From: Sphingopyxis macrogoltabida
GTDB lineage: Bacteria; Pseudomonadota; Alphaproteobacteria; Sphingomonadales; Sphingomonadaceae
Length of the DNA stretch: 64,000 nucleotides
Direction: 5' to 3'
Assembly: GCF_001307295.1 (NCBI RefSeq)
Contig: NZ_CP012700.1
Coordinates: forward strand, 1,739,001-1,803,000
Shown here: positions 42,896 to 51,350 of the stretch, in pieces
Numbering within the stretch: position 1 is the first letter of the stretch
How the letters are laid out: every line of letters starts with the position of its first letter
The notes under the pieces: generated by a model
Databases searched by the model: none
The model's input: the letters and a program-made list of their open reading frames with translations, nothing else
What the model was told of the DNA's origin: nothing
Position numbers and translations under genes: made by a program

Positions 42896-43270
42896 TCAGG
42901 TCACTTGCCATCGGGTAGGCACGTAGCCTTTCGGGCCGGGCAATATGATCACGGACTGATCTTCTCCGTCGTAGATAGGTTGCCCACCGTCTCTTTCGAT
43001 CTCGTCAGGATCGCCGAGAGGGCAGCCAGCACCGAGGCCTCGAATCCGGTCGCACGACGGATCGCAATCATCTTCGCCGCCGCTGTGATCCTGCTCGTCC
43101 CCGTTGGGCTCGATATCTGGATCACCGTCCAGCTCATCAAGCCTGTCTATCATCCTCGCCACCATGCGCTCGAGAACCGGGCGGGGCAGCGACGGAATGA
43201 TTTCTAGTGCGAGGTCGAGGGGAAGGCTCGACGCCAACCCTTTGGCCATGATGGGCCGCAGCGCGCTCAC
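42896..43270 (-). CDS. Hypothetical acidic island protein
   Basis: 124 residues from GTG 43270, which overlaps the preceding stop by GTGA. A helical first half (LALEIIPSLPRPVLERMVARMIDRLDEL, positions about 17-44, shown in two parts in the sequence) leads into an acidic linker DGDPDIEPNGDEQDHSGGED. Similar proteins with D-G-D-P-D-x-E repeats are common in Sphingomonad islands, from memory. Last gene of a five-gene coupled operon. Function unknown. Confidence 0.65.
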   Translation of the reverse strand: MSALRPIMAKGLASSLPLDLALEIIPSLPRPVLERMVARMIDRLDELDGDPDIEPNGDEQDHSGGEDDCDPSCDRIRGLGAGCPLGDPDEIERDGGQPIYDGEDQSVIILPGPKGYVPTRWQVT

Positions 43271-43632
43271 GGCTCGACCCCTTTGCCGAAAAGGTCCCAA
43301 GCCTCTGCCTGCTCGTCATCGCTGAGATCTCGCAGGGTTCGAGCCACGAAGTCGCGCGGATAGGGAAGGTGATCGCATTCCCGACCCATGCTTAGCGTGA
43401 CGGCTATCGGCACCAGCTTTGACACAGACAACGGCTTCATGAAGATCGCCAGCGACATATGAGCATGGCTTCGCTTCGCGAATTCAGCTTGCTCGCGTGT
43501 ATAGGGCGAGCGGTCGTCGTCGTCGGTTTCATCGATCCGGAGATCGCCCTGCTGGACCGTTGCGCGATGCCGCGGGTTGAAAAACTCCAACCCGCAGACG
43601 GTGCCGCACTGGCGGATAGCTGCGGCGCTCAT
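43267..43632 (-). CDS. Hypothetical protein, paralogue A
   Basis: 121 residues. Its core FAKRSHAHMSLAIFM ... FVARTLRDLSDDEQAEAWDLFG matches FANRSHDHMGVAIFM ... YVATTLRKLNWNERREAWRLFG in the protein two genes upstream (43742-44107). So an internal duplication. Family not known to me. Coupled on both sides by 4-bp overlaps. Confidence 0.65.
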   Translation of the reverse strand: MSAAAIRQCGTVCGLEFFNPRHRATVQQGDLRIDETDDDDRSPYTREQAEFAKRSHAHMSLAIFMKPLSVSKLVPIAVTLSMGRECDHLPYPRDFVARTLRDLSDDEQAEAWDLFGKGVEP

Positions 43633-43745
43633 TTCAGCACCCGTTCGGCGAGGTCGGCCAATGCGAAGCCGAACGCGACCAGTGCAATGCACGTGAAAGC
43701 GATGGCGACTTCCCACGCCCGGGCGGGGTTGCGGGGCGGGGTCAT
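43629..43745 (-). CDS. Very small membrane protein
   Basis: 38 residues, MTPPRNPARAWEVAIAF then TCIALVAFGFALADLAERV: one transmembrane helix with positive residues first. Too short for usual gene calling, but ATGA overlaps with both neighbours argue that it is translated. It lies between the two paralogues. Confidence 0.6.
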   Translation of the reverse strand: MTPPRNPARAWEVAIAFTCIALVAFGFALADLAERVLK

Positions 43746-44107
43746 AGGATTAGCCCCTGACCGAACAGCCGCCACGCTTCCCGACGCTCGTTCCAATTCA
43801 ACTTTCTCAAAGTGGTGGCGACATAGGCCAGCGGTCGGTCTAGCTGCCCATTGGTGCCGGCTCGCATCGCCGCGTGAAGTTCCTTTATCTCTTCTCGCGT
43901 GGATCCGCGCATGAAGATCGCGACGCCCATATGATCGTGGCTACGGTTCGCAAAGGCACGCTCTGCCGCGGTCGCTGTTAGCGCTCTTTGCGCAGGTGAC
44001 GACGACCGGCTCGACGCCATTCGCAGGCCCACTTTGCGGGCGTCACGCCGATCAGCCGCGCTGAGCTGGGGCGTTGCAGTGAACATGTCCAGAAGAGCGG
44101 TCGTCAC
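43742..44107 (-). CDS. Hypothetical protein, paralogue B
   Basis: 121 residues, same length as 43267-43632. The conserved block H-x-H-M-x-x-A-I-F-M plus a C-terminal EAWRLFGQG is shared. N-terminal half is basic (MFTATPQLSAADRRDARK...). Unknown function. ATGA overlap on both sides. Confidence 0.65.
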   Translation of the reverse strand: MTTALLDMFTATPQLSAADRRDARKVGLRMASSRSSSPAQRALTATAAERAFANRSHDHMGVAIFMRGSTREEIKELHAAMRAGTNGQLDRPLAYVATTLRKLNWNERREAWRLFGQGLIL

Positions 44108-44484
44108 GCTGCACCCCCGATCCGCGCGGCGTCTGCGATGAGAATGCCAACCAGCTCGGCAGCCGCCTCGTTGTTGAACATATCCTCCTCGCGAAAAATT
44201 TTGAGCTTTTCGGCCAGGTCATGTGCCGAAGAGACGGGGCAACGCACGGCGGCCATGCCAGCGCCGTTCCATGCGTCGACGAGCGGCTGGTAGGATGCTT
44301 CATAGGCTCTGTTGCCTTCATGATCATCTGCGCGTTCGGGCCTGCACTCGTCGCGGTGGCGATGAAATGCCGCCTTTGCCGCTAGGAAAGCCGCGCGGCA
44401 CATTGCGAACCGGGTCATGCTGGGAGTCGGCTTCGTGGTAAATGCTGTGGCACTCGCAGGCGCACCGGTGCTATCGACAGTCAT
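44104..44484 (-). CDS. Hypothetical protein, first gene of coupled operon
   Basis: 126 residues with a disordered Thr/Ala-rich start (STGAPASATAFTTKPTPS) and a helical body (AAFLAAKAAFHRHRDECRP, AHDLAEKLKIFREEDMF). GGGAAGGAAACG precedes ATG 44484. Divergent from the XRE regulator, which probably controls this operon. Nothing recognised. Confidence 0.65.
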   Translation of the reverse strand: MTVDSTGAPASATAFTTKPTPSMTRFAMCRAAFLAAKAAFHRHRDECRPERADDHEGNRAYEASYQPLVDAWNGAGMAAVRCPVSSAHDLAEKLKIFREEDMFNNEAAAELVGILIADAARIGGAA

Positions 44485-44578
44485 AGTCGTTTCCTTCCCG
44501 TGAAGGTTTCGATCAGCGTCGGGGTTGGGATTGCCGTCCTGCCTCGACGCGCCTTGGCTTCTGGCCTTGGTGATATCG

Positions 44579-44607
44579 TTTGTAAATACGGTTAATGCTT
44601 GCGTCAA
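44579..44607 (-). promoter_or_regulatory. Promoter of small-protein operon
   Basis: On the minus strand TTGACG (44607-44602), 17 bp, TACAAA (44584-44579). It overlaps the divergent XRE promoter region, so the XRE protein could act on both. Confidence 0.4.
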
Positions 44608-44634
44608 GCGATAACTGATACTATTCGTAAGGGC

Positions 44635-44868
44635 ATGACACCGGCACAATGCAAGATGGCGCGCGCGGGCTTAAGTTGGAGCGCCGATCATCTCTCCGAA
44701 AAATGCGGGATATCTCGCATCACCATCGCGCGCTTCGAATCCGGACTGGCGGTCGCCGCGGCATCGATCGAGGCGATCCACGCGGCCCTAAATGCTGCCG
44801 GTGCCGACTTCACGCGGAAGGCGGGCAAGATTGCAGTCGCGGTGCCCGATGAGGCGGCCGCGAAATGA
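44635..44868 (+). CDS. XRE-family HTH regulator
   Basis: 77 residues. The Cro/CI-type HTH is obvious: MARAGLSWSADHLSEKCG, ISRITIARFESGLAVA, then AIHAALNAAGADF, the classical XRE third-helix start. Chosen ATG has GTAAGGGC before it; a 5' extension to 44599 is possible. Divergent from the 44484-42896 operon and overlapping the next gene by ATGA. Confidence 0.85.
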   Translation: MTPAQCKMARAGLSWSADHLSEKCGISRITIARFESGLAVAAASIEAIHAALNAAGADFTRKAGKIAVAVPDEAAAK

Positions 44869-45314
44869 AAGACGGCAGACTCACCGAAGCGGAGCTTCTC
44901 GCCATTCAGGGAATGCAAGAAGGCGTGCTCGAGCCTCTCGCCGACCTGCTTGGAGAACTGCTGACCGAGAGCAAAACCTTGGCCGACCCGATCCCACTCG
45001 ACGTTAATGTCGTGCGAGGCTTGATCCGGGCGATAAATGGCGAAGCGCGCGAGACGGATCATCGCCTTAAGTTTGTGCGTCACCCCGATCTGAAGGCGGG
45101 CCAAGGCAGGGCGGCGCGGCACAAAGCATTCGTTTCGGAACTGGCCATCGCATTGGAGATGGAGGCCGCTGGCGCGTTCGACAGGGGCGGGCATGAATCT
45201 GCGGTGCGGCATTGCGCGGACAAGTTCGGGATAGCTCGATCCACCGTCCAGAAGGCTTGGTCGAACCGCAAAGCCTTCCTGAAATTTACTCGCGCGCACG
45301 GCGTTCGCAAATAG
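44865..45314 (+). CDS. Hypothetical protein with C-terminal HTH-like segment
   Basis: 149 residues. The last third (HESAVRHCADKFGIARSTVQ, then KAWSNRKAFLKFTR) resembles a helix-turn-helix; the rest is helical and acidic. Possibly a DNA-binding accessory of the XRE protein, with which it is coupled (ATGA). Not a family I know. Confidence 0.6.
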   Translation: MKDGRLTEAELLAIQGMQEGVLEPLADLLGELLTESKTLADPIPLDVNVVRGLIRAINGEARETDHRLKFVRHPDLKAGQGRAARHKAFVSELAIALEMEAAGAFDRGGHESAVRHCADKFGIARSTVQKAWSNRKAFLKFTRAHGVRK

Positions 45315-45498
45315 CTTAGTCCGAGCAATGAGCATTGATGCTCGGACTTAGATATGGTGCACCGATGATCGGGCCTGTCCGTCGCGAGCATAGGAATAGG
45401 CTTGGCTTTTCGGGCGCCCTTATCGGACCCCTATATGTTCGCATCACGTCATAAATCGTAATATCTGGTTCTCCGTCGAAATAAACGGAGACACCCCA

Positions 45499-45696
45499 AT
45501 GCAAGATTTTCTGACGGTGAAAGAGGCTGCTGCGCATGTTGGCCTGAGCACTCACACCCTGAACGCCTACCGCATTGCCGGCAATGGCCCGCCCTATTTC
45601 AAGCTGGGCGGGAAGCACGTTCGCTATGATCGCAATCAGCTCGAAGAGTGGGCTCGCAGTGATCAGCGCCTGTCGACCAGTCAGGCTGCTGCATGA
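45499..45696 (+). CDS. AlpA/excisionase-like HTH protein
   Basis: 65 residues with a MerR-superfamily HTH_17 domain: FLTVKEAAAHVGLSTHTLNA, then GPPYFKLGGKHVRYDRNQLEEW. Such proteins act as excisionases or integrase activators of P4-like elements. First of five overlapping genes leading to the VapE-type protein. Preceded by a 180-bp gap that should contain its promoter. Confidence 0.85.
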   Translation: MQDFLTVKEAAAHVGLSTHTLNAYRIAGNGPPYFKLGGKHVRYDRNQLEEWARSDQRLSTSQAAA

Positions 45697-45854
45697 TGCG
45701 CCCGCCTGAACAAAAACGCCCCGGGCGAACCGGGGCGTCGATCTGGGCTGTGGCGGCTCCTAATCGGAAACCTCAATACCTCAACCTGCCCAAGGGCGCA
45801 AGAAAGGCAGCCTATCCCAACCCACCCGAGGCCGGGCGGAGGTGGCGCCCATGA
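45693..45854 (+). CDS. Small hypothetical protein
   Basis: 53 residues, basic and proline-rich (MMRPPEQKRPGRTGAS, PKGARKAAYPNPPEAGRRW). Overlaps both neighbours by ATGA, the main reason to call it. Function unknown. Confidence 0.5.
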   Translation: MMRPPEQKRPGRTGASIWAVAAPNRKPQYLNLPKGARKAAYPNPPEAGRRWRP

Positions 45855-46012
45855 GCGCGGCTCATTTTAGCCCCGCGGTCATGGCAGACGCCGGCGTCCG
45901 GGCGATCGACGCCGCCGGGGGCAAGGTCAAGCCGACCGGCTGGGCCGTCGTGAATCCTGATATTGTCGAGGCGATGCAAGGACGCGGCAAGCGGGAGCGG
46001 GCCGATGGGTGA
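45851..46012 (+). CDS. Small hypothetical protein
   Basis: 53 residues (FSPAVMADAGVRAIDAAGG, PTGWAVVNPDIVEAMQ). Starts in an ATGA overlap and ends 8 bases inside the next gene. Not recognised; supported mainly by the overlap chain. Confidence 0.5.
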   Translation: MSAAHFSPAVMADAGVRAIDAAGGKVKPTGWAVVNPDIVEAMQGRGKRERADG

Positions 46013-46232
46013 GATCCTTCGTTTCCCGATTGAGCGCCGCCGAGACCACATTCGGATATCGTTCGACATCGGCTGGTCATCCTATTTCGTCAATCGCATC
46101 GACAGTTGCGGCAAGCTTGTCGCAGGTTGGAGCTATGACAGCTATGCCGACGCCTTCGAGACGGCAGACACTTGGGCCCGCGCCGAAGGCTTGGCGATCG
46201 TCGACATATGCCGGAAGAGCGGTGCGGCATGA
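46005..46232 (+). CDS. Small hypothetical protein
   Basis: 75 residues with a beta/alpha-like pattern (EILRFPIERRRDHIRISFD, YADAFETADTWARAEGLAI). ATGGGTGAG start overlaps the preceding gene by 8 bases; ends in ATGA with the VapE-type gene. Unknown function, probably an accessory to replication. Confidence 0.55.
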   Translation: MGEILRFPIERRRDHIRISFDIGWSSYFVNRIDSCGKLVAGWSYDSYADAFETADTWARAEGLAIVDICRKSGAA

Positions 46233-46702
46233 GCGCGACGGTGCACGAACTCGGCGCTTGGCGTCATCACCTCGACATGGGCGAGAAGGGGCCAAAGCGA
46301 ACCCTCAGCAATCTCATGGTCCATCTGCGCTGGCTACCGGAGCTTGGTCCGAATATTCGCTTCAATGAACTGACGGGCGTGGCCGATTGGCGCGGCGTGC
46401 AGATCGAAGACGCCCAGCTCGTCGATATTCAGATGATCGTCGAGGGTGCGAATTTTCAGCCGCGCGACGGTGATCTCCGGAAGGCCGTAGCACGTCTGGC
46501 GCTCAATAATACCTACCACCCGATCCGCGACTATCTTGACGGATTGAAGTGGGACGGCACGGCACGTCTCGACGCCATGCTGCCAAGCCTGTTTGGGACG
46601 CCCTCGAGAGAATACGAGCGCACTGTGGGGTCAAAATGGATGATCGGCGCGGTCGCGCGTGTTTATGAGCCCGGTTGCAAAATGGACAACATGCTTGTCT
46701 GA
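46229..46702 (+). pseudogene. VapE-type replication protein, truncated before P-loop by IS21
   Basis: 158 residues. The segment YHPIRDYLDGLKWDGTARLD and KWMIGAVARVYEPGCKMDN is the hallmark just before the Walker A loop in virulence-associated-E/phage P4-type helicases. The frame then meets the IS21 end and stops with TGA supplied by the IS. The ATPase part is not found beyond the IS, so some of the island was lost. Inactive as a helicase. Confidence 0.8.
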
Positions 46703-46814
46703 GGATCAGCGTGCAATAGGCACCCCCTTCGTGGGGTGATCGGCGTGCAAAAAGGACCCCTTCATCCCGGGGATTTAGTCGGCCGACTGGTTTTGATCAG
46801 TTGGCGAGAACGGG

Positions 46815-48329
46815 ATGTTGATCGTGGAGACAGTGGTTCGGATTCGGCGTGAGCATGCAGCGGGTAAGGCGATCAAGGCGATCGCTCGTGACCTTCGTTT
46901 GTCGCGGAAGGTCGTCCGCAAAGCGATCCGGTCGCCGGAGGCGGCGTTCAACTATCAGCGCAAAGTCCAGCCGCTGCCGCGGATCGGTCCTTATCAGGAT
47001 CGTCTCGATGCGCTGCTTGAGGAGAACGAAGGTCGCGGCCGCCGCGATCGGCTACGGATGACGCGTATCCATGACCTGCTGGTGCGCGAGGGGTTCGATG
47101 GATCCTATGATGCGGTGCGCCGCTATGCGGCGCGCTGGCGTGCTGCGCGGCGGAAGGATGCTGGCGAAGGCGCACCGGCGTTCATCCCGATGACCTTCCA
47201 GCCGGGTGAGGCCTACCAGTTCGACTGGAGCCACGAGGATGTGGAGATCGCCGGCAAGCCGATGCGGGTGAAGGTGGCGCATATGCGTCTCTGCGACTCG
47301 CGCGCACCCTATGTCCGGGCCTATCCGCGCGAGGGCCAGGAGATGCTGTTCGATGCCCATGCCCGGGCGTTCGCGTTCTTCGGCGGTGTGCCGCGACGCG
47401 GTATCTACGATAATATGAAGACGGCGGTGACGGCCGTGTTCACCGGCAAGGAGCGTGTGTTCAACCGCCGCTTCCTGATCATGACCGATCATTACATGGT
47501 CGAGCCGACCGCCTGCTCGCCGGCGGCGGGATGGGAGAAGGGCCAGGTCGAGCAGCAGGTCCAGACGATCCGAGGCCGCTTCTTCCAGCCGCGACTCCGG
47601 TTCGCCAGCCTGGCCGAGCTCAACGGGTGGCTGGAGGCCGAGTGCCGGCGCTGGGCCGAGCATCATGCCCATCCCGAACGCGGGGATATTACCGTCGCCG
47701 AGGCGCTGGATATGGAGCGACCGGCCCTGCAGCCGATCCTGGCACCGTTCGACGGCTTCCATGAGAGCGAGCATGCCGTCACCGGCACCTGCCTCATCAG
47801 CTTCGATCGCAACCGCTACTCGGTCATGTCGACGGCCGCACGCCGGACCGTTCAGGTGCGCTCCTATGCCGATCGCATCGTCATACGCTGCGGCGATGCG
47901 ATCGTCGGGGAGCATGAGCGCCACTTCGGTCGGAACCGCACGATATACGATCCCTGGCATTATCTGCCGGTCCTCGCGCACAAGCCCGGCGCGCTGCGTA
48001 ACGGCGCACCGTTCCAGGACTGGGATCTGCCGCCCGCCCTGCACCGATTACGGCGAAGGCTCGGCACCGGGGACGAGGCCGATCGCAGGTTCGTGCGGGT
48101 CCTCTCGGCGGTGCTCACCGATGGCCTGGAGCCGGTAGAGGCTGCCGTGCGCGAAGCGTTGGCGAACGGAACGGCCAGCGACGAGCTGATCCTCAACATC
48201 CTCTCCCGGCGCCGCGAGCCGGCGACACCCCACAGCATCGTCACTTCGGAAGACCGGATGCTGCAGCATCCTCCGCTCGCCGACTGTGCCCGCTATGATC
48301 TGCTGCGAGGCTATGATGCAGCGGCATGA
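46815..48329 (+). CDS. istA: IS21-family transposase
   Basis: 504 residues. N-terminal HTH ([20 protein letters not shown]), then DDE domain: [13 protein letters not shown] (Asp), [10 protein letters not shown] (Asp), and Glu in [13 protein letters not shown]-terminal beta-barrel [12 protein letters not shown]. Typical 5' partner of istB, which overlaps its 3' end by 17 bases. No damage seen. Confidence 0.95.
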   Translation: MLIVETVVRIRREHAAGKAIKAIARDLRLSRKVVRKAIRSPEAAFNYQRKVQPLPRIGPYQDRLDALLEENEGRGRRDRLRMTRIHDLLVREGFDGSYDAVRRYAARWRAARRKDAGEGAPAFIPMTFQPGEAYQFDWSHEDVEIAGKPMRVKVAHMRLCDSRAPYVRAYPREGQEMLFDAHARAFAFFGGVPRRGIYDNMKTAVTAVFTGKERVFNRRFLIMTDHYMVEPTACSPAAGWEKGQVEQQVQTIRGRFFQPRLRFASLAELNGWLEAECRRWAEHHAHPERGDITVAEALDMERPALQPILAPFDGFHESEHAVTGTCLISFDRNRYSVMSTAARRTVQVRSYADRIVIRCGDAIVGEHERHFGRNRTIYDPWHYLPVLAHKPGALRNGAPFQDWDLPPALHRLRRRLGTGDEADRRFVRVLSAVLTDGLEPVEAAVREALANGTASDELILNILSRRREPATPHSIVTSEDRMLQHPPLADCARYDLLRGYDAAA

Positions 48330-49044
48330 TATGATCGACACGATGCGCGGCCTCGGACTCAAGGGCATGGCGGCGGCGTTCGACGAGGCGGTCACCACCG
48401 GCCTCCAGCGCAAGCGCACCACCATGGAGATACTGACCGACCTGCTCCGTGCTGAGGCGACCCACCGGGATGCAGCCTCCATCCGCTATCGGATGACGGC
48501 TGCGAGGCTGCCCGTGGTGAAGGACCTGGAGCGGTTCAGCTTCGAGGGCACACCGATCAATGAGGAGATGATCCGCTCCCTTCACGATGGCTCCTTCCTC
48601 CCGCCTCGCCGCAATATCGTGCTGGTCGGCGGCACGGGGACAGGCAAGACCCACCTCGCCATCGCGATCACCGCCAATGTCGTGCGAAGGGGCGCTCGCG
48701 CCCGCTACTTCAACACCGTCGATCTGGTGACACGCCTCGAAGAGGAGACCCGGATCGGCAAAGGCGGGACCCTGGCGGCGCAGCTGTCGCGGCTCGACCT
48801 GATCGTGCTCGACGAGCTCGGTTATCTGCCGTTCGCCCGCTCGGGAGGGCAGTTGCTGTTCCACCTCATCAGCAAGCTTTATGAGCGGACCAGCGTCATC
48901 ATCACCACGAACCTCGCCTTCGGCGAATGGCCGACCGTGTTCGGCGATCCCAAGATGACCACGGCGCTGCTCGACCGCGTCACCCACCACTGCGATATCG
49001 TCGAGACGGGCAACGACAGCTGGCGCTTCAAAAACCGCAGCTGA
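48313..49044 (+). CDS. istB: IS21-family helper ATPase
   Basis: 243 residues. Walker [17 protein letters not shown], Walker [14 protein letters not shown], and [15 protein letters not shown] of the DnaC-like IstB group. It promotes IstA-mediated transposition and target choice. The overlap with istA is typical; the tandem ATGs at 48313/48316 are both possible starts. Confidence 0.95.
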   Translation: MMQRHDMIDTMRGLGLKGMAAAFDEAVTTGLQRKRTTMEILTDLLRAEATHRDAASIRYRMTAARLPVVKDLERFSFEGTPINEEMIRSLHDGSFLPPRRNIVLVGGTGTGKTHLAIAITANVVRRGARARYFNTVDLVTRLEEETRIGKGGTLAAQLSRLDLIVLDELGYLPFARSGGQLLFHLISKLYERTSVIITTNLAFGEWPTVFGDPKMTTALLDRVTHHCDIVETGNDSWRFKNRS

Positions 49045-49268
49045 CAGCCACCTTCGGCGCCTTCAAAAATCTATCTTGCGCTGCGCGCGCCTCCGGTCGG
49101 GCTACGCCCGCCCTCCGCCGCACGCAGCGCAAGGCCATCTTCAACAAACCAGCATCATATTATCCGAAAAGGGGGTCCCTCTTCGACGCCGATCGGGGGT
49201 CCCTTTTGAACGCCGTTTGACATTCGGTCGGAGACAAATCAGGCTTAGATTGTGTTAATGATAGCCAA

Positions 49269-49475
49269 TTGCTCGTAAGCGTCGAACGGGTACACCGAAA
49301 AGTGTTCCCAAGCTCGGCGATCGTCGAAAGAGGCATCGAGTCAGTGCGGATTGAGGGCGGCACCGCCCGGCTGATCGGCTTCCGGCGTGCCTTCCAACCC
49401 GGTGATCAGGATGTCGTCGAGACAGGCGACGACTTCTACCTTGTTGGACCAAGCTGCTCGGTGATCGCGCTCTAA
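49269..49475 (+). CDS. Small hypothetical protein at island right end
   Basis: 68 residues from a TTG (VSVERVHRKVFPSSAIVE, FRRAFQPGDQDVVETG, FYLVGPSCSVIAL), beta-rich. It lies between the IS21 end and the tRNA. No family recognised; without a good leader sequence it may be the tail of a gene cut by the IS. Confidence 0.4.
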   Translation: MLVSVERVHRKVFPSSAIVERGIESVRIEGGTARLIGFRRAFQPGDQDVVETGDDFYLVGPSCSVIAL

Positions 49476-49559
49476 ACTTCTCGTTGAGAATCCGGACACC
49501 TGCCGGACACGAGCGGTCGGATGATGTGCGGCAATTCTGCCTAAGTCCTTGATACGAGA

Positions 49560-49607
49560 TGGTGAGCCCTGCTGGGTTCGAACCAGCGACCTACTGATTA
49601 AAAGTCA
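49560..49607. repeat. Right attachment repeat (48 bp, tRNA-Lys 3' part)
   Basis: Same 48 bp as 38732-38779. It is embedded in the tRNA gene, so the tRNA was rebuilt on insertion. Confidence 0.9.
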
Positions 49608-49635
49608 GTTGCTCTACCGACTGAGCTAAGGGCCC
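49560..49635 (-). tRNA. tRNA-Lys (TTT)
   Basis: 76 nt with encoded CCA. On the minus strand: acceptor GGGCCCT pairs with AGGGCTC (one G-U), D-arm AGCTCAGTCGGTAGAGC, anticodon arm CTGACTTTTAATCAG with anticodon TTT, T-arm CTGGTTCGAACCCAG, then A and CCA. All arms close properly. Target of the integrated element, which supplied the last 48 nt. Confidence 0.97.
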
Positions 49636-49678
49636 CATCGCGGTGCGGGACAGGCCCGACGCGAAGTGAGCCGTCGCC

Positions 49679-50200
49679 CTAGTGCGCTGATGCGTTCGGG
49701 TCAACCGGCTTCGCCCGGTTCAATCGCGCCGCAAGCTGCCTGACGCTGCGCCCGGCAACCGGATGGCGCCATTCGGGGGCGATCGTCATCAGCGGGTTCA
49801 GGACAAAGCCGCGCCGGGTCATTTCCGGATGCGGGACCGTCAGCACGGTGTCGCTCCACGCGCCGCCCGACCAGAGCAATATGTCGAGATCGAGCGTTCG
49901 CGCGCTCCAGCGCTGTCCCGTCCGCCGTCCGAATCCGGCTTCGATCGCCTTCAGTCGCTCGAGCATTTCGGGCGGGTCGAGCGGCGATGCGACCAGGGCG
50001 ACGGCATTGGCGTAGCGGCGGCGCGATGGTCCGAGCGGTGCGCTCGCGATGATCGGGCTGGCGTCGACCGGCTCGATATCGTCGCTCTCGAGCGCGGCCA
50101 GCGCCGCCATGAGGACGTGGCGCGGATCGCCGAAGCGGGCGTGGCGGCGATTCGAGCCGAGACCGATCGCGTAGAGTTGCAGGGGCGTTGCATCGCGCAT
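49679..50200 (-). CDS. folK: 2-amino-4-hydroxy-6-hydroxymethyldihydropteridine pyrophosphokinase
   Basis: 173 residues. IGLGSNRRHARFGDPRH at the start, RYANAVALV, RWSARTLDLDILLW (R..R/DLDIL ATP-Mg site), VPHPEMTRRGFVLNPL. Transfers pyrophosphate from ATP to the pterin in folate synthesis. Standalone here, divergent by 23 bp from the uracil-DNA glycosylase. ATG 50200 is the last start before the family's first strand. Confidence 0.95.
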   Translation of the reverse strand: MRDATPLQLYAIGLGSNRRHARFGDPRHVLMAALAALESDDIEPVDASPIIASAPLGPSRRRYANAVALVASPLDPPEMLERLKAIEAGFGRRTGQRWSARTLDLDILLWSGGAWSDTVLTVPHPEMTRRGFVLNPLMTIAPEWRHPVAGRSVRQLAARLNRAKPVDPNASAH

Positions 50201-50223
50201 GCGCCAGCGCCTATCGCAGCCCG

Positions 50224-50913
50224 GTGACGATTGATAGTCCCTTGCCGGGCACCGAGCCGCCGCGCGATTGCCCGCGCTGTCCGCGGCTGGTGGAACTGCG
50301 CCGCGAATGCCGGGCCGAGCATCCCGATTGGTGGAACGCGCCCGTTTATGCGTTCGGCGACCCCGGTGCATGGTTGGCGCTCGCAGGGCTGGCGCCCGGC
50401 AAGCACGGCGCCAATCGCACCGGGCGGCCGTTCACCGGGGACTATGCAGGCGACCTTCTGTTCGCCACGCTCGCCTTATTCGGCCTCAGCAGGGGGCGCT
50501 ATGACAGCCGGATAGACGACGGCATGACGCTCGACGGCGCGATCATCGTCAACAGCGTCAAATGCCTGCCGCCGCAGAACAAGCCGACCCCGGCCGAAAT
50601 CGCCAATTGCCGGCCCTTTTTCGAAACCCAGCTTGCAGCATTGCCGAATGTGCGGGTGATCGTCGCGCTGGGCCGGATTGCCCATGATGCCGCATTGCGG
50701 GCGGTCGGCGGGAGGCCTGCCGCATTTCCCTTTGCGCATGGCGCCGTGCATGCGCTGCCCGACGGGCGGCATCTGGTCGATAGCTATCATTGTTCGCGCT
50801 ACAACACGAATACCGGCCGCCTTACGCCGGGCATGTTCGCCGATGTATTCCGGACCGCGCTGGCGCTGCGCGATCAGACGAGCGGGCCGAACTCCTCGAC
50901 CAGCCCGCGATAA
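50224..50913 (+). CDS. Uracil-DNA glycosylase family protein (UdgB-like, family 5)
   Basis: 229 residues. CPRCPRLVELR and NSVKCLPPQNKPTPAEIANC supply the four Cys of the 4Fe-4S cluster; GLAPGKHGANRTGRPFTGD is motif 1 and DSYHCSRYNTNTG motif 3. The polar Asp/Asn of family 4 motif 1 is replaced (GANRTG), as in UdgB. Excises uracil or deaminated purines from DNA. GTG start; its last 40 bases overlap the convergent rppH. Confidence 0.88.
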   Translation: MTIDSPLPGTEPPRDCPRCPRLVELRRECRAEHPDWWNAPVYAFGDPGAWLALAGLAPGKHGANRTGRPFTGDYAGDLLFATLALFGLSRGRYDSRIDDGMTLDGAIIVNSVKCLPPQNKPTPAEIANCRPFFETQLAALPNVRVIVALGRIAHDAALRAVGGRPAAFPFAHGAVHALPDGRHLVDSYHCSRYNTNTGRLTPGMFADVFRTALALRDQTSGPNSSTSPR

Positions 50914-51350
50914 AGCACGCGCTTGAACGGCACGATCAGTTTTTCGATCTCATTCAGTTCGGCCCATTTCCAGGCACGGAATTCCTGATGTTTCGTGTGA
51001 ATATCGACGTCGCTGTCCGCGCCCATGAAGCGCATGAGGAACCAGTGCTGGCGCTGGCCGCGATATTTTCCGCCCCACATCTTGCCGATCAGATGGTCGG
51101 GCAGGTCGTAAAAATATTCCTCGCGGCTGCGCGCGATGATCTCGACCAGCCCGCCGTGCACGCCGGTTTCCTCGCCGAGTTCGCGGATCGCCGCTTCTTC
51201 GGGACTCTCGCCGTCGTCGATCCCGCCCTGCGGCATCTGCCAGGCCTCGCTGGTCGTATCGAGGCGTTGCCCGACAAAGATGCGCCCGTCGCGGTTCGCG
51301 AGCATGACTCCGGCGCAGGGACGATAGGGCAGGGCGTTGTGGTCGATCAT
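50874..51350 (-). CDS. rppH: RNA pyrophosphohydrolase (Nudix)
   Basis: 158 residues. Nudix box GGIDDGESPEEAAIREL followed by GEETG, plus the RppH-type WQMPQGG, KYRGQRQHWFLMRF and HQEFRAWKWAEL. Removes pyrophosphate from 5'-triphosphate RNA to start decay. ATGA-coupled to the upstream esterase gene; the 3' end runs into the convergent glycosylase gene. Confidence 0.93.
   Translation of the reverse strand: MIDHNALPYRPCAGVMLANRDGRIFVGQRLDTTSEAWQMPQGGIDDGESPEEAAIRELGEETGVHGGLVEIIARSREEYFYDLPDHLIGKMWGGKYRGQRQHWFLMRFMGADSDVDIHTKHQEFRAWKWAELNEIEKLIVPFKRVLYRGLVEEFGPLV

Larger units (their letters stand above)
46700..49222 (+). mobile_element. IS21-family insertion sequence
   Basis: 2.5 kb, TG...CA ends. 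Left end TGAGGATCAGCG and right-end complement TGTCAAACGGCG share the inner repeat (CGTGCAATAGGCACCCCC / CGTTCAAAAGGGACCCCC), which is repeated again inside each end, as usual for IS21. It carries istA and istB. The flanks (left CTTGTC, right TTCGGTC) give no clean 4-8-bp duplication. Confidence 0.85.
38732..49607. mobile_element. Integrative element in tRNA-Lys gene
   Basis: 10,828 bp from one 48-bp repeat to the next. The right repeat is the 3' part of an intact tRNA-Lys(TTT); the left is a displaced copy with the rest of the tRNA absent. Between them are a P4-type integrase next to the left end, mostly small accessory genes, an AlpA-like HTH and a truncated VapE-type protein. No conjugation or phage structural genes are seen, so it resembles a satellite or defective island. 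By eye its genes look less GC-rich than the flanks. Confidence 0.9.

Noticed and set aside
42241..42900. CRISPR-like array
   Set aside because: The hairpins differ in sequence, are unevenly spaced and there is no repeated unit or cas gene.
46690..49232. Target-site duplication of the IS21 element
   Set aside because: The flanks share only scattered bases (CTTGTC against TTCGGTC).
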